DNA from: Lysinibacillus sp. G4S2
GTDB taxonomy: Bacteria; Bacillota; Bacilli; Bacillales_A; Planococcaceae
DNA length: 64,000 nucleotides
Assembly (NCBI RefSeq): GCF_030348505.1
Contig: NZ_JAUCFJ010000002.1
Location: forward strand, 2,050,001-2,114,000
Direction: 5' to 3'
Of the stretch, positions 16,751 to 25,765 are shown one piece after another; the stretch's first letter is position 1; every line of letters starts with the position of its first letter. Below the pieces are notes generated by a model. It did not search any database, was not told the origin of the DNA, and saw only the letters and a program-made list of their open reading frames with translations. Made by a program: the position numbers and the translations under genes.

Positions 16751-17620
16751 TTAGTGATCCCAATGAGATGGACGTTTCAAGTGGGAGGGTAATTTTGTTT
16801 GATGATTGCCTTGAGCTGAATTAATTTGCATTTGTGTTAAAAACATACTTGTTGATAGGTCTGCGCCGCGTAAATTGGCATCACGTAAATCTGCGCCAAT
16901 AAAATCAACACCTCTTAAATCTGCATTTTCAAGATTAGCAGCAATTAAATAAGATCCTCGAAGGTCAGTTGCTCTTAAATCCTTACTTTTTAAATTCTTT
17001 CCCATCCAATCGGCCCCTCTATAATCATACTTTCGAGAGTTTTTTTCACTTATCTTTACAATTAGGCTTTGGCGAATTTGCTCACTTGTTTCTAATAGTA
17101 AAATATTCACCGGCAGTCGAAAATTAGGGATATCTATTGCTAGTAATGCATCTGCTTCCAGTTCTGTTGCAAGCTGTAGTTGTTCTAATTGCAAATGTAG
17201 CTTGTTAAACAGGGACGAATCAACCTTATACGATAATGCTTCTGCTACATAGGCAATCATTTCATAAAGTTGTTCCATTATTGGAAAGACACGAAACATT
17301 TTCTCAGAAATTTTAGGGGATTGTCGCCAGTCTTGTCCATGGAAAGTTGTTTGTGAAACCTTTTGCCCTGCGCCTAAACAATCAAAAACTGTACATCCTT
17401 TAAACCCTTTATCTCTAAGTTTATGATGAATTTGACAGCTAAAATCTGATTGTAGATTTGGGCAAGGTGTTCCAGCTGCTTTATTAATGGCGAAGTCGCT
17501 AGAGGCAGCAATATTTAAAGCCGTGCAGCATAGACCAAAACAGCTTTGACAATCCGCCTGTAAACTTTCACGTATCTTTTTTCCCATTGTATGATCCATT
17601 TTTTTTGTTTCGGACATCAT
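16751..17620 (-). CDS. Cys-rich, pentapeptide-repeat protein
   Basis: A 289-residue soluble protein. The N-terminal 90 residues hold a cysteine pattern (CQSCFGLCC, about residue 24; CPNL...CQIH; GCTVFDCLGAG) that resembles the YkgJ-type metal or Fe-S binding domain. The middle is helical. Residues about 200-270 are pentapeptide repeats A(D/N)LRx (DLRATDLRGSYLIAANLENA), which fold as a right-handed four-sided helix. The biochemical role is not known; some pentapeptide proteins protect gyrase, but the Cys-rich fusion argues for a different job. Start at 17620 behind GAGAGGAAATC. Confidence 0.82.
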   Translation of the reverse strand: MMSETKKMDHTMGKKIRESLQADCQSCFGLCCTALNIAASSDFAINKAAGTPCPNLQSDFSCQIHHKLRDKGFKGCTVFDCLGAGQKVSQTTFHGQDWRQSPKISEKMFRVFPIMEQLYEMIAYVAEALSYKVDSSLFNKLHLQLEQLQLATELEADALLAIDIPNFRLPVNILLLETSEQIRQSLIVKISEKNSRKYDYRGADWMGKNLKSKDLRATDLRGSYLIAANLENADLRGVDFIGADLRDANLRGADLSTSMFLTQMQINSAQGNHQTKLPSHLKRPSHWDH

Positions 17621-17817
17621 TGATTTCCTCTCTTAACTATAAACTTACATAAGATTCTATCACTAATTAACTATGAAATGATATTTTAACTTTTCTCTGC
17701 AAAGTTTTTTTGTGACGAAAGCAAAGCGGCAGTCCCAGATGTGAATAAATTTACTTAAACGAAAGTGGTAGTGCAATGATAGGGTATGTAATTTTTCACA
17801 AAATTCAATGTTTGCTA

Positions 17818-17871
17818 TTGACAATATATTGTGAAAGGCTATAATTTCTATAGACAGACAGTCGGTCTATA
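17818..17871 (+). promoter_or_regulatory. TetR-gene promoter with 23-bp operator
   Basis: TTGACA (17818-17823), a 16-bp spacer and TATAAT (17840-17845) form a consensus promoter. Just downstream TATAGAC-N9-GTCTATA (17849-17871) is an inverted repeat ending before the Shine-Dalgarno site AAGGGAGG. This is the expected layout for self-repression by the TetR protein that follows. Confidence 0.85.
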
Positions 17872-17885
17872 AGGGAGGCATAAAA

Positions 17886-18536
17886 ATGAGAAAAGAAGCG
17901 GAAGAACGTAGGAACGAAATACTTGATGCAGCGGATGAGCTTTTCAGTCAGAAGGGTTTTGATGGCACAAGTACCAACGATATTCTCGAAAAGGTTGGGA
18001 TTGCACGAGGAACACTGTATTATCACTTCAAGTCGAAAGAAGATATTATGGACGCGCTAATTGAGCGGTATAACGTCCAAATTTTAGGTGCTGCGAAGGC
18101 AATTGCCGCAGATAAGAGCATACCCGTCAACGAGCGTATTATTCGTGTTGTAATGGCATTAAACATAAGTGGTGGAAACAGCAAGGAAATTATTGAGCAT
18201 ATACATAAGCCTCAAAACGCACTCATGCATCAGAAAATACAAAAGGTTGTAATTAACGGCCTTCCTCCGATTTTGACGGAAATAATCCGTGAAGGTATTG
18301 AGCAAGGATTATTCAATACGCCTTATCCGTATGAATGTATGGAAATGGTTGTGGCATATACGAATACCGTTTTTGATGATGATATGGTTGAAATGACAAA
18401 TGAAGAGCGTCTATCGCGAATACCAGCATTTATATTCAACGTAGAAAGGCTACTCGGTGTCCAAAGCGGGGGTCTTATGTACATGATGAAGATGTTTGGC
18501 AATGGGGGTGAAGAAAATGGAAACAACGATGGTTGA
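17886..18536 (+). CDS. TetR-family repressor of an efflux cassette
   Basis: A 216-residue regulator. The N-terminal HTH is clear: AADELFSQKGFDGTSTNDIL and VGIARGTLYYHFKSKEDI (about residues 12-55). The C-terminal ligand domain is helical and not recognisable by family. It begins a run of overlapping genes (MFS exporter, FtsX-type permease, ATPase), so it likely represses all four from the operator at 17849-17871. The operon uses more GC-rich codons than its neighbours. Confidence 0.92.
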   Translation: MRKEAEERRNEILDAADELFSQKGFDGTSTNDILEKVGIARGTLYYHFKSKEDIMDALIERYNVQILGAAKAIAADKSIPVNERIIRVVMALNISGGNSKEIIEHIHKPQNALMHQKIQKVVINGLPPILTEIIREGIEQGLFNTPYPYECMEMVVAYTNTVFDDDMVEMTNEERLSRIPAFIFNVERLLGVQSGGLMYMMKMFGNGGEENGNNDG

Positions 18537-19827
18537 TTCCGAGCGTCTTTTCAAAAAATTTCTTCTGCTTTGGTCGGGGCAGCTAATTTCAGCAATAGGA
18601 AGCGGGCTTACAGCATTTGGGCTTGGGATTTATGTTTTCCAGCAGACTGGAAAGGCATCAGCAATGGCACTTGTCACTTTACTTGCGTTTATGCCTTCGC
18701 TTCTTTTAAGCCCTGTGGCAGGAGTGCTTGCGGATCGTTATGATCGAAGACTTTTAATGGTGTTAGGCGACAGTCTTTCAGCGATAGGTCTTGTTTATAT
18801 TCTTATATGTATGCTTAGCGGGGAAGCACTACTATGGCAGATTTGTGTGGGAGTTACAATAAGCTCGGTGTTTTCATCGTTGCTTGATCCCGCATACAAG
18901 GCTACGGTTACGGATTTACTGTCCGAGGAACAGTTCACGAAGGCAAGCGGTTTGGTCCAGATGGCGGGTTCTGCAAAATATTTGATTTCGCCCATCATTG
19001 CGGGATTTTTGCTCACCGTTTCGGATATAAAACTTTTACTTGTCATCGACATCTGTACATTTTTTGTAACGGTTATCTCAGCGCTTGCTGTACGAAGAGG
19101 TCTTGCTTCAAAGAAATATGAACAGACACAATCATTTTTCAATGAGTTCAAAGATGGTTGGCGTGCAGTTTCTCATAATCGAGGTGTACTCGTTCTTGTT
19201 ATCATGACATCGGTGCTGACATTTTATCTTGGCATTATTGAAACACTTTCTATTCCGATGTTGCTTACTTTTACGAACAGTTCTGTCATCGGAATGGTGG
19301 AAACTATTGTCGCTACTGGGATGCTCGTATCCAGTGTAATCATAGGATTTCTTCCGATAAAAAAAGGATATGTGAAAATTCTTGCATTTTCGCTGTTTTT
19401 TGAAGGGATATTTATGGCGATATTCGGACTTCGGGAAAATATAGTACTGATCTGTATTTCAGGCTTTTTCTTTTTTGCCATGATGCCATTTGCAAACTCA
19501 ACATTGGATTTTCTTGTTCGTACCAATATTGATAATGAGGTTCAGGGTAGAGCATGGTCACTTATAGGGGTAATTTCACAGCTTGGATTTGTAGCGGCCT
19601 ATGCGCTTTCGGGTATACTTGCAGATTATGTGTTCACTCCTTTACTAGTTGACGGTGGATTGCTTGCTGACAGCGTAGGAAAAATTACCGGTACAGGTCA
19701 AGGTAGGGGAACGGGCTTCCTCATCATCATCGCTGGAATTTTATTAAGTATTACTTCATTCATTTTGTTCAACTTGAAATCAGTGAAAAAGCTTGAAAAC
19801 AGAGGTGACGTATGTATTACAGAATAA
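18517..19827 (+). CDS. MFS exporter, MefA/EntS-like
   Basis: A 436-residue protein with 12 predicted helices. ATG 18517 is chosen because GGGGGTG lies six bases upstream; it overlaps the end of the TetR gene by 20 bases. MFS_3-type features: SGQLISAIGSGLTAFGLG in helix 1 and GVLADRYDRRLLMVLGDSLSA in the loop and helix 3. This group includes macrolide exporters (MefA) and EntS, so export of a hydrophobic compound is expected. Substrate unknown. Part of the TetR-MFS-FtsX-ATPase cassette. Confidence 0.88.
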   Translation: METTMVDSERLFKKFLLLWSGQLISAIGSGLTAFGLGIYVFQQTGKASAMALVTLLAFMPSLLLSPVAGVLADRYDRRLLMVLGDSLSAIGLVYILICMLSGEALLWQICVGVTISSVFSSLLDPAYKATVTDLLSEEQFTKASGLVQMAGSAKYLISPIIAGFLLTVSDIKLLLVIDICTFFVTVISALAVRRGLASKKYEQTQSFFNEFKDGWRAVSHNRGVLVLVIMTSVLTFYLGIIETLSIPMLLTFTNSSVIGMVETIVATGMLVSSVIIGFLPIKKGYVKILAFSLFFEGIFMAIFGLRENIVLICISGFFFFAMMPFANSTLDFLVRTNIDNEVQGRAWSLIGVISQLGFVAAYALSGILADYVFTPLLVDGGLLADSVGKITGTGQGRGTGFLIIIAGILLSITSFILFNLKSVKKLENRGDVCITE

Positions 19828-22130
19828 TCCGTAATGACTTTTTAAAAAGCAAACTGATAACGCTGACAACAACGTTATTTGTCGCTGTTGCGGCTATGCT
19901 CGTTTCCTTATCGGCGATACTTATAGTAAATCTTTCAAGTGCTATCGATTCACTTATGAATCAGGCGAAGACACCGCATTTTATGCAAATGCACTCTGGG
20001 GATATCGATACTGTCCGACTTACAAACTTCGCGGAGCAAAACAGCAATGTCGATGATTTTCAAGTGCTTGAGTTTCTCAACGTGGATAACAGTCAAATTA
20101 TTTTAGGTGATCGTTCACTTGCGAATAATGTTCAAGACAATGGTTTTAGCATACAGAGTGAAAAGTTTGATTATCTTCTTGATCTTGATGGAAACATTAT
20201 TAATGTATCCGATGGCGAGCTTTATGTTCCAATAAACTATATGAAGGACGCCACTACGAAGGTAGGTGATAAAGCCGTAATAGGCGGAAAGGAATTTACT
20301 GTAGCAGGATTCCTCCGGGATTCACAGATGAATTCTATGCTGTCCTCTTCAAAAAGATTTCTCGTAAGTGCAAATGATTACGCTGCAATTAAAAGCCGTG
20401 GAAGTATGGAGTATTTGATTGAGTTTAGATTAAAGGATTTATCGGCGCTCGGTGAATTTGAAACTGCTTATGCTTCCGCGGGACTTGAAGCGAACGGACC
20501 AACGATTACATATCCACTTTTCAAAACAATTAACGCATTTTCTGACGGAATTATGATAGCAGTTATTCTTCTTATAAGCGTTCTTGTCGTTGCTATCGCA
20601 TTTATGTGCATACGCTTTACACTCCTTGCGAAAATCGAAGACGATTATCGTGAAATTGGTGTTATGAAGGCAATAGGGCTACGCCTTTCCGATATTAAGA
20701 AAATTTATCTTGCGAAGTACGCAGCAATTGCGGCAGTGGGTAGTATTCTCGGTTATGCACTTTCGTTGATGTTCAAAAACATGCTGCTAGAAAACATCAG
20801 GCTTTATATGGGGGAAAGTGAAAACTCTTCTTTTGCTACGTCTTTAGGGATCATCGGCATTCTACTTGTATACCTTGCAATAATAGCCTATGTAAGCGGC
20901 GTGCTGAGACGCTTTCGGAAAATATCTGCGGCAAAAGCAATACGCTTTGGCATTTCGCAGGAAAAAAGCGCAGGCGCAAAACGTGTTTGCCTGAACAAAA
21001 ATAAGTTGTTAAATACGAATCTTTTCCTTGGGATCAAAGATGTTCTCGCAAGGAAAAGACTTTATGCCACAATGCTTGCAGTACTTGTCATTTCGGCATT
21101 TATCATTATTGTTCCACAGAATCTATACAACACGATTTCCTCAACAAGCTTCATTAAATATATGGGAATTGGAAACTACGATATTCGTCTTGATATTCAA
21201 CAAACTGATCAAATCTCTAAAAAAGCCGCAGAAGTTTTAGAATATATGAACAGCGACAGTTCCATTTCAAAGTATACCATCCTTACAACAAAGACATTCA
21301 AAACAAAAATGGAAGACGGTTCGGAAGAAAATATAAAAATCGAACTTGGCGACCATTCGATATTCCCTATTGAATATACCGAGGGCAGAGCACCCGCCAA
21401 AGAAAACGAAATTGCACTTTCAGCTTTAAACGCTGATGAAATGAGCAAAAAGGTCGGCGATACAATTACGGTCATCATGAAGGGGAAGGAGGATAAGCTC
21501 ACGGTTAGTGGTATTTATTCTGACATTACGAACGGTGGTAAAACGGCAAAGGCTATATTTACCGACCATTCGGAAAATATCATGTGGAGCGTTATTTGTG
21601 CAAAGCTTTCAGATAAAGCCCTTGTCGATGAAACAATCTCTAACTATGCGGACCGATTTACTTTTGCTAAGATTTCCAATATTGATGAGTTTGTCAAACA
21701 AACTTTCGGTTCGACTATAAAATCAGTCGAAAAAGCCTCCTTAGCCGCAATTGCGATTGCACTTGTGATAACGATTCTAGTTACACTGTTGTTTATGAAA
21801 ATGCTTGTCGCAAAGGATAGATATTCGATTGCTATAATGAAAGCACTCGGTTTTACAAATTTGGATATTACGGTGCAGTACGGTTCGCGGGCGTTATTTG
21901 TATCAATTATCGGAATAATTGTCGGTACACTTCTGGCAAACACTCTTGGAGAAGTACTTGCAGGTGCAGTTATTACCTCGTTCGGGGCGTCATCGTTTAG
22001 TTTTTCAATCAATCCACTTTCGGCATACGTGTTTTGTCCGTTATTGATGATTTGTTCGGTACTTATCACAACAATCATTGGCACATCGGGCGTTGGGAAA
22101 ATAAAAATATCCGAAAATATAAAGGAGTAG
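19812..22130 (+). CDS. ABC transporter permease, FtsX/MacB type
   Basis: A 772-residue membrane protein with two FtsX-like units. One helix near residues 15-38 is followed by a large extracellular domain and a three-helix block (about 245-370). A second start (helix near 415) precedes a second outer domain and a last three-helix block (about 640-765). Cytoplasmic loops carry the coupling sequences EIGVMKAIGLRLSDI and SIAIMKALGFTNLDI. Such proteins act with a MacB/LolD-type ATPase, here the next gene (3 bp apart), in export or mechanotransmission rather than import. It overlaps the MFS gene by 16 bases. Confidence 0.9.
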   Translation: MYYRIIRNDFLKSKLITLTTTLFVAVAAMLVSLSAILIVNLSSAIDSLMNQAKTPHFMQMHSGDIDTVRLTNFAEQNSNVDDFQVLEFLNVDNSQIILGDRSLANNVQDNGFSIQSEKFDYLLDLDGNIINVSDGELYVPINYMKDATTKVGDKAVIGGKEFTVAGFLRDSQMNSMLSSSKRFLVSANDYAAIKSRGSMEYLIEFRLKDLSALGEFETAYASAGLEANGPTITYPLFKTINAFSDGIMIAVILLISVLVVAIAFMCIRFTLLAKIEDDYREIGVMKAIGLRLSDIKKIYLAKYAAIAAVGSILGYALSLMFKNMLLENIRLYMGESENSSFATSLGIIGILLVYLAIIAYVSGVLRRFRKISAAKAIRFGISQEKSAGAKRVCLNKNKLLNTNLFLGIKDVLARKRLYATMLAVLVISAFIIIVPQNLYNTISSTSFIKYMGIGNYDIRLDIQQTDQISKKAAEVLEYMNSDSSISKYTILTTKTFKTKMEDGSEENIKIELGDHSIFPIEYTEGRAPAKENEIALSALNADEMSKKVGDTITVIMKGKEDKLTVSGIYSDITNGGKTAKAIFTDHSENIMWSVICAKLSDKALVDETISNYADRFTFAKISNIDEFVKQTFGSTIKSVEKASLAAIAIALVITILVTLLFMKMLVAKDRYSIAIMKALGFTNLDITVQYGSRALFVSIIGIIVGTLLANTLGEVLAGAVITSFGASSFSFSINPLSAYVFCPLLMICSVLITTIIGTSGVGKIKISENIKE

Positions 22131-22133
22131 CTT

Positions 22134-22892
22134 ATGAAAAATCTTATAATCGGTGAACATATTGTAAAATCTTTCGGCGAGGGCGATGAAAAACACAATG
22201 TTCTCGACGGCGTGTCTGTTGACATAAACGAGGGTGAGTTTGTTGCGATCATGGGACCCTCGGGCTCGGGAAAATCAACGCTCATGTTTGCATTGAGCGG
22301 CATGGACAATGTTGATGGCGGAAGGGTTACTTTTGATGGAAGTGATATATCGTCAGTCGGTGAGGCTGAACTTTCAGATTTACGTAGAACTAAAATGGGC
22401 TTTGTATTTCAGCAGCCAACTATGCTTAAAAATCTAAATATTCTCGATAATATTATTCTTCCATCAATTCGCGATAATAGAAAAAATGTTGCAAAAATTT
22501 CAGAGAAAGCAAGAGCGCTTATGAAGAGGGTAGGCATTGCGGAGCTTGAAATGCGCGATATTACACAAGTTTCAGGAGGGCAGCTACAGCGTGCGGGAAT
22601 ATGTCGAGCGCTTTTGAACAGCCCGAAAATCATCTTCGGCGATGAGCCTACCGGTGCACTTAATTCAAAATCTGCCCAGGAGATCATGGACATCTTTTCT
22701 GAAATTAACGCGGGCGGTACTGCGATTATGCTTGTGACTCACGATGCAAAGGTTGCGGCGCGTACGGAACGCATAATGTTTATGCTCGACGGAAAACTCG
22801 TCAGTGAGCTAAAGCTTCCGAAGTTTGACGGTACAAATGTTGATGGCAGAATAGGGAAAGTAACGGAGAAAATGTGGGAAATAGGAATATAA
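22134..22892 (+). CDS. ABC transporter ATP-binding protein, LolD/MacB type
   Basis: A 252-residue ATPase with Walker A GPSGSGKST (about residues 41-49), Q-loop FVFQQPTML, signature VSGGQLQRAGICRAL (about 144), Walker B IIFGDEPTGALNSKS (about 165) and H-loop LVTHDAKVAARTERI. It is the partner of the preceding FtsX-type permease. Like the rest of the cassette its codon use is richer in G and C than nearby host genes. Confidence 0.93.
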   Translation: MKNLIIGEHIVKSFGEGDEKHNVLDGVSVDINEGEFVAIMGPSGSGKSTLMFALSGMDNVDGGRVTFDGSDISSVGEAELSDLRRTKMGFVFQQPTMLKNLNILDNIILPSIRDNRKNVAKISEKARALMKRVGIAELEMRDITQVSGGQLQRAGICRALLNSPKIIFGDEPTGALNSKSAQEIMDIFSEINAGGTAIMLVTHDAKVAARTERIMFMLDGKLVSELKLPKFDGTNVDGRIGKVTEKMWEIGI

Positions 22893-22988
22893 ATTACCGT
22901 ATCAACTAACGCTGAATCTCATAATGAAAAATATAAGATTTCTAGAGTAGTTTCGTACCGAGTTGGCAATAAATGATTGGTTTTAGAG

Positions 22989-23028
22989 AAAAGCAGGGGG
23001 ATTGGTTCACAAACCAACCTCTGCTTTT
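22989..23028 (+). terminator. Hairpin terminator after the TetR cassette
   Basis: AAAAGCAGGGGGATTGGTT pairs with AACCAACCTCTGCTTTT with small mismatches around a CACA loop. T residues follow the stem. Confidence 0.75.
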
Positions 23029-23090
23029 ACTTGTACGAATAAATTATAGTTGTCATTATTTTTGGCTCTTCACCATAAAGTGTGGTTGAT

Positions 23091-23226
23091 TTCTTTGATA
23101 GAATGAGCTGTTTTCGATAAAAGCCCAAAAAGTTTCGATAAAAAGAGATTTTGTTTCGATAAAAGCTCAAAAAGTTTCGATAAAGAGCGATTTTGTTTCG
23201 ATAAATCTTCAAAGTATTCCTATAAA
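23091..23226 (+). repeat. Tandem array IV: TTTCGATAAAA, exact 21-bp period
   Basis: Cores TTTCGATAAA start at 23112, 23133, 23154, 23175 and 23196, exactly 21 bp apart, with a degenerate unit at 23217 (TTCCTATAAA) and a shifted one before (GATAG at 23097). Units alternate two tails (AGCYCAAAAAG and AGAGAKTTTTG). The minus-strand open frame across it is a by-product. Confidence 0.93.
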
Positions 23227-23339
23227 ACGAACGAAAGGAGCTTTAGCGATTCAGTTTTGGGGCTCGACACTAAAACAATCACAAAGATTACCTTGATCAT
23301 TTTGTTTTTCAATACTAAGAAAAAGTTGTCTCTTGCGCT

Positions 23340-23560
23340 TAGACAACTCTCGAAAAATGAGGGGGTGATTTCCGTTCCGGCTGTGCACTTTGTTGCTGTC
23401 GCTTTGCTTTCGCACAGATAAAACATTTGCCGCTGACGCTTCGCTTTCGCGCAGAGCAGAGCTTCTTGGGGCGTCCGATGAGCCGTTTTACTCGCTCCAG
23501 GGTCTCATCTGTGACGCTAATCCCCAAGGAGTCGCCCAGCCGAAACGAGATCAACTAATA
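23340..23560. repeat. GC-rich dispersed repeat region, no gene
   Basis: This stretch is clearly richer in GC than its surroundings. It contains inverted copies of the GCGAAAGCAAAGCG motif (near 23397 and 23427) and the segments GGCGTCCGATGAGCCG and GTCGCCCAGCCGAAACGAG. The last two recur, rearranged, at 47248-47287. Short open frames here match no family. The whole 22893-23683 gap holds only this, the terminator and array IV. Confidence 0.6.
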
Positions 23561-23683
23561 CATGGCATATGTTTTAACAAATGTCATCCACAACTTTTGG
23601 TAATGAGCCTTATTTTTTGAAAAAAATGAAACTTCTGGATGTGGAATTCATATTAACTGGAAAATACTTTTTTAGGAGGTAAT

Positions 23684-24553
23684 ATGTTTAAATTTAGAAA
23701 CTTCTTCCTTATATTGATATTCTTATTAACAGCCTGTACTCAGGATTCAGTTGTTCCTAAAGGAAAAAATGATGAAAATATTGTCGTTACACCGGATGGG
23801 GAAATTACCTTTGAAATTATTAATAAAATTAAGGTCCCACAAGAAAAAGTAGAATCAATAAAAGAGGAACTCCTTAATGCCTATGATGAAATTCAGAATT
23901 CAATTCATACTGCATATGTTCCATCCGAGAGAATAAATGTATTTCTCAATGAAGGAAATGGAGTGTCTTGGGGTTTGAAATCGGAACTTCAACTATATGA
24001 CATTAAGGAAAACCAATATCCACTTGTCCATGAACTGACACATTCCTTACTTGGTTATGGCAATAATTTTGATACAAGCAGGGGCTATTTTACGCAGGAG
24101 GGTTTTGCTACCTATATGGAAGATACGTATGGGGAAAATGAGTCATATACCCATAAGCTTATGAAGTACTTTATCGATTCAAACAAATTTATACCAATTA
24201 GCAAGTTGATAGATCCGAATCAAGACGATGCCTATTTTCGCCCAGCTCTTACAAGCCAAAAAGAGTACACCCTTCGATGGATGAGCTATATTCATTCAGC
24301 TTCTTTTATTACTTATTTAATTGACACTTATGGATTAGAAAAGTTTGAACAACTATACAACGAAGAGGACTTGGCTAAAAAAATAAAAGAAATATACGGA
24401 AAGAACATAAGTGAGATAGAAAATGATTGGGTAGTTTTTATTAAAAATAGACAAACGGCATTAACATATGATGACAAAAGGAAAATAGAATCTTTTTATA
24501 CTGTTACTTCAGTTATTGATCAAATTGACCCCAAATTTTTCGCTAAGGAATAA
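23684..24553 (+). CDS. HExxH metallopeptidase-like lipoprotein
   Basis: A 289-residue lipoprotein: ATG behind TTAGGAGG, lipobox LTAC (Cys18). The zinc-binding motif HELTH (in YPLVHELTHSLLGYG, about residue 118) is followed by a glutamate in QEGFATYMED about 25 residues on, the gluzincin pattern (peptidase MA-like clan). Catalytic Glu and three metal ligands are therefore present. It is anchored outside the membrane. Substrate unknown. It stands alone, with a terminator about 320 bp downstream. Confidence 0.82.
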   Translation: MFKFRNFFLILIFLLTACTQDSVVPKGKNDENIVVTPDGEITFEIINKIKVPQEKVESIKEELLNAYDEIQNSIHTAYVPSERINVFLNEGNGVSWGLKSELQLYDIKENQYPLVHELTHSLLGYGNNFDTSRGYFTQEGFATYMEDTYGENESYTHKLMKYFIDSNKFIPISKLIDPNQDDAYFRPALTSQKEYTLRWMSYIHSASFITYLIDTYGLEKFEQLYNEEDLAKKIKEIYGKNISEIENDWVVFIKNRQTALTYDDKRKIESFYTVTSVIDQIDPKFFAKE

Positions 24554-24874
24554 TTTATTGTAGAAGTTTACATGAAGCAAATGATAAAGAAAAAACGGTA
24601 AGATGTGATTTAAAGTAAGTTGTTAGCAATTAATTGAAAATTGTGTTTGAAGTAATAGCGACTACACCGGTTATATTACCTATCTCTTATTCAAAAAACA
24701 GAGGATGTTGTATTCTTCTTCATAACAATACGATGCCGTATTTTTTTTGCAAGGCTTGTTAACTCTATGGAAAACGCACCTGATAGTACATAAAAAATTT
24801 AACAAGACCGTGTGTCGTAGAATATAAAAGTATTCAGCAAAACTTTTTTAAACTTAATCTCATTACAAAATAAA
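24554..24874. other. Intergenic stretch without a clear gene
   Basis: About 320 bp. I see only AT-rich sequence, a short inverted repeat CTTGTTAA / TTAACAAG (near 24756 and 24800) and a short open tail (LVNSMENAPDST then stop) that could be a relic. No supported gene. Confidence 0.5.
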
Positions 24875-24911
24875 GGAAGAAGCCTGTATTTTAAAGGCTC
24901 TTCCCTTTTTT
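24875..24911 (+). terminator. Intrinsic terminator
   Basis: GGAAGAAGCCT pairs with AGGCTCTTCC with one bulged base, followed by seven T. It lies just before the GntR-controlled promoter and isolates it. Confidence 0.8.
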
Positions 24912-24923
24912 TGTATTTAATGC

Positions 24924-24971
24924 TTGCAAACTTAAAAGTTATAGTGTACTATTCAACTAGTACACTATAAC
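24924..24971 (+). promoter_or_regulatory. Promoter with YtrA-type GntR operator
   Basis: GTTATAGTGTACTA and TAGTACACTATAAC (24938-24951 and 24958-24971) form a perfect inverted repeat with 14-bp arms and a 6-base centre. TTGCAA (24924-24929) and TACTAT (24947-24952), 17 bp apart, are the likely promoter, so the palindrome covers the -10 box. It resembles the AGTGTA...TACACT operator of B. subtilis YtrA. The operon encodes a YtrA-like GntR protein. Confidence 0.88.
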
Positions 24972-24985
24972 ACGAGGTGTTTGAG

Positions 24986-25765
24986 TTGAAAAATTTTGCA
25001 GGGTTATTTAAAAAGGAATGGGTGCTTTTTAGGGCATGGCTATTTGTTGGGATTTTTGCAGGGATTATGTTGTCATTGGTGATTCCATATTTAGTAGAGC
25101 GATTTGTTGATGGCTTTACATTACCGAAAAATCAGCTGTCATTTGCACTCACAATGATGGTGATTGTATTAGGCGGATTTTTTTCGGTATTACAATTTTT
25201 AGCTAGTATGCGACATGATTTAAAGATCAAAGAAATATGGCTACATTCCACTAGTTCTATTTCACAGCTTGTAGGTGTTAAAGTTATTTTTTCCCTAATT
25301 GGATATGCTATCTACAATTTAATTTTTATAATTATAGCCATGTACAATGTAAAAGATGAGTTTGTTGCCAACTTTGGACAAATATTATTAGCACTAATAC
25401 TTACTGTAGGACTTTCAGTCATTTTACAATGGATGATGCTTGTCATGCTGCTATTATTTTTAGCATTTTATCTCCAAATGAAGCACTTTATTGGTCGCTT
25501 TTCCATTGTTATTATGATGGGTGCTTTTTTCTTCAGTATGAATTTATGGTATAAATTTACTGAAAGCCAGCTGTACGCTAATATTTTCCTACATATTGAA
25601 ATTCCATTAGATTGGTTGGAACACTATTTACCTAAGGCAAAAGTATCGACTATGGACTTTAATATCAGCACGCTTTACGTTGTGGAGGAAGTAGGGATTA
25701 CAATTTTGATCGCAATCCTATTTATCGTAGCAACGAAGTGGCTTGAAAAGGTGGTTTTACGATGA
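24986..25765 (+). CDS. ABC-type membrane subunit of a YtrA-regulated operon
   Basis: A 259-residue membrane protein with about six helices (first near residues 17-37, last near 235-255). TTG 24986 is chosen because GAGG lies at 24974-24977; the GTG at 24977 overlaps that site. The N-terminal FAGLFKKEWVLFRAW is typical of ABC-2-like permeases. The end overlaps the GntR gene by 4 bases (ATGA). It probably pairs with the ATPase two genes downstream. Confidence 0.78.
   Translation: MKNFAGLFKKEWVLFRAWLFVGIFAGIMLSLVIPYLVERFVDGFTLPKNQLSFALTMMVIVLGGFFSVLQFLASMRHDLKIKEIWLHSTSSISQLVGVKVIFSLIGYAIYNLIFIIIAMYNVKDEFVANFGQILLALILTVGLSVILQWMMLVMLLLFLAFYLQMKHFIGRFSIVIMMGAFFFSMNLWYKFTESQLYANIFLHIEIPLDWLEHYLPKAKVSTMDFNISTLYVVEEVGITILIAILFIVATKWLEKVVLR

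Noticed and set aside
23027-23212. 61-residue minus-strand frame rich in Tyr-Arg-Asn
   Set aside because: Direct translation of array IV; 21 bp equals seven codons.
23390-23620. 76-residue frame in the GC-rich repeat
   Set aside because: Lies wholly in dispersed repeat sequence, no ribosome site, no family.
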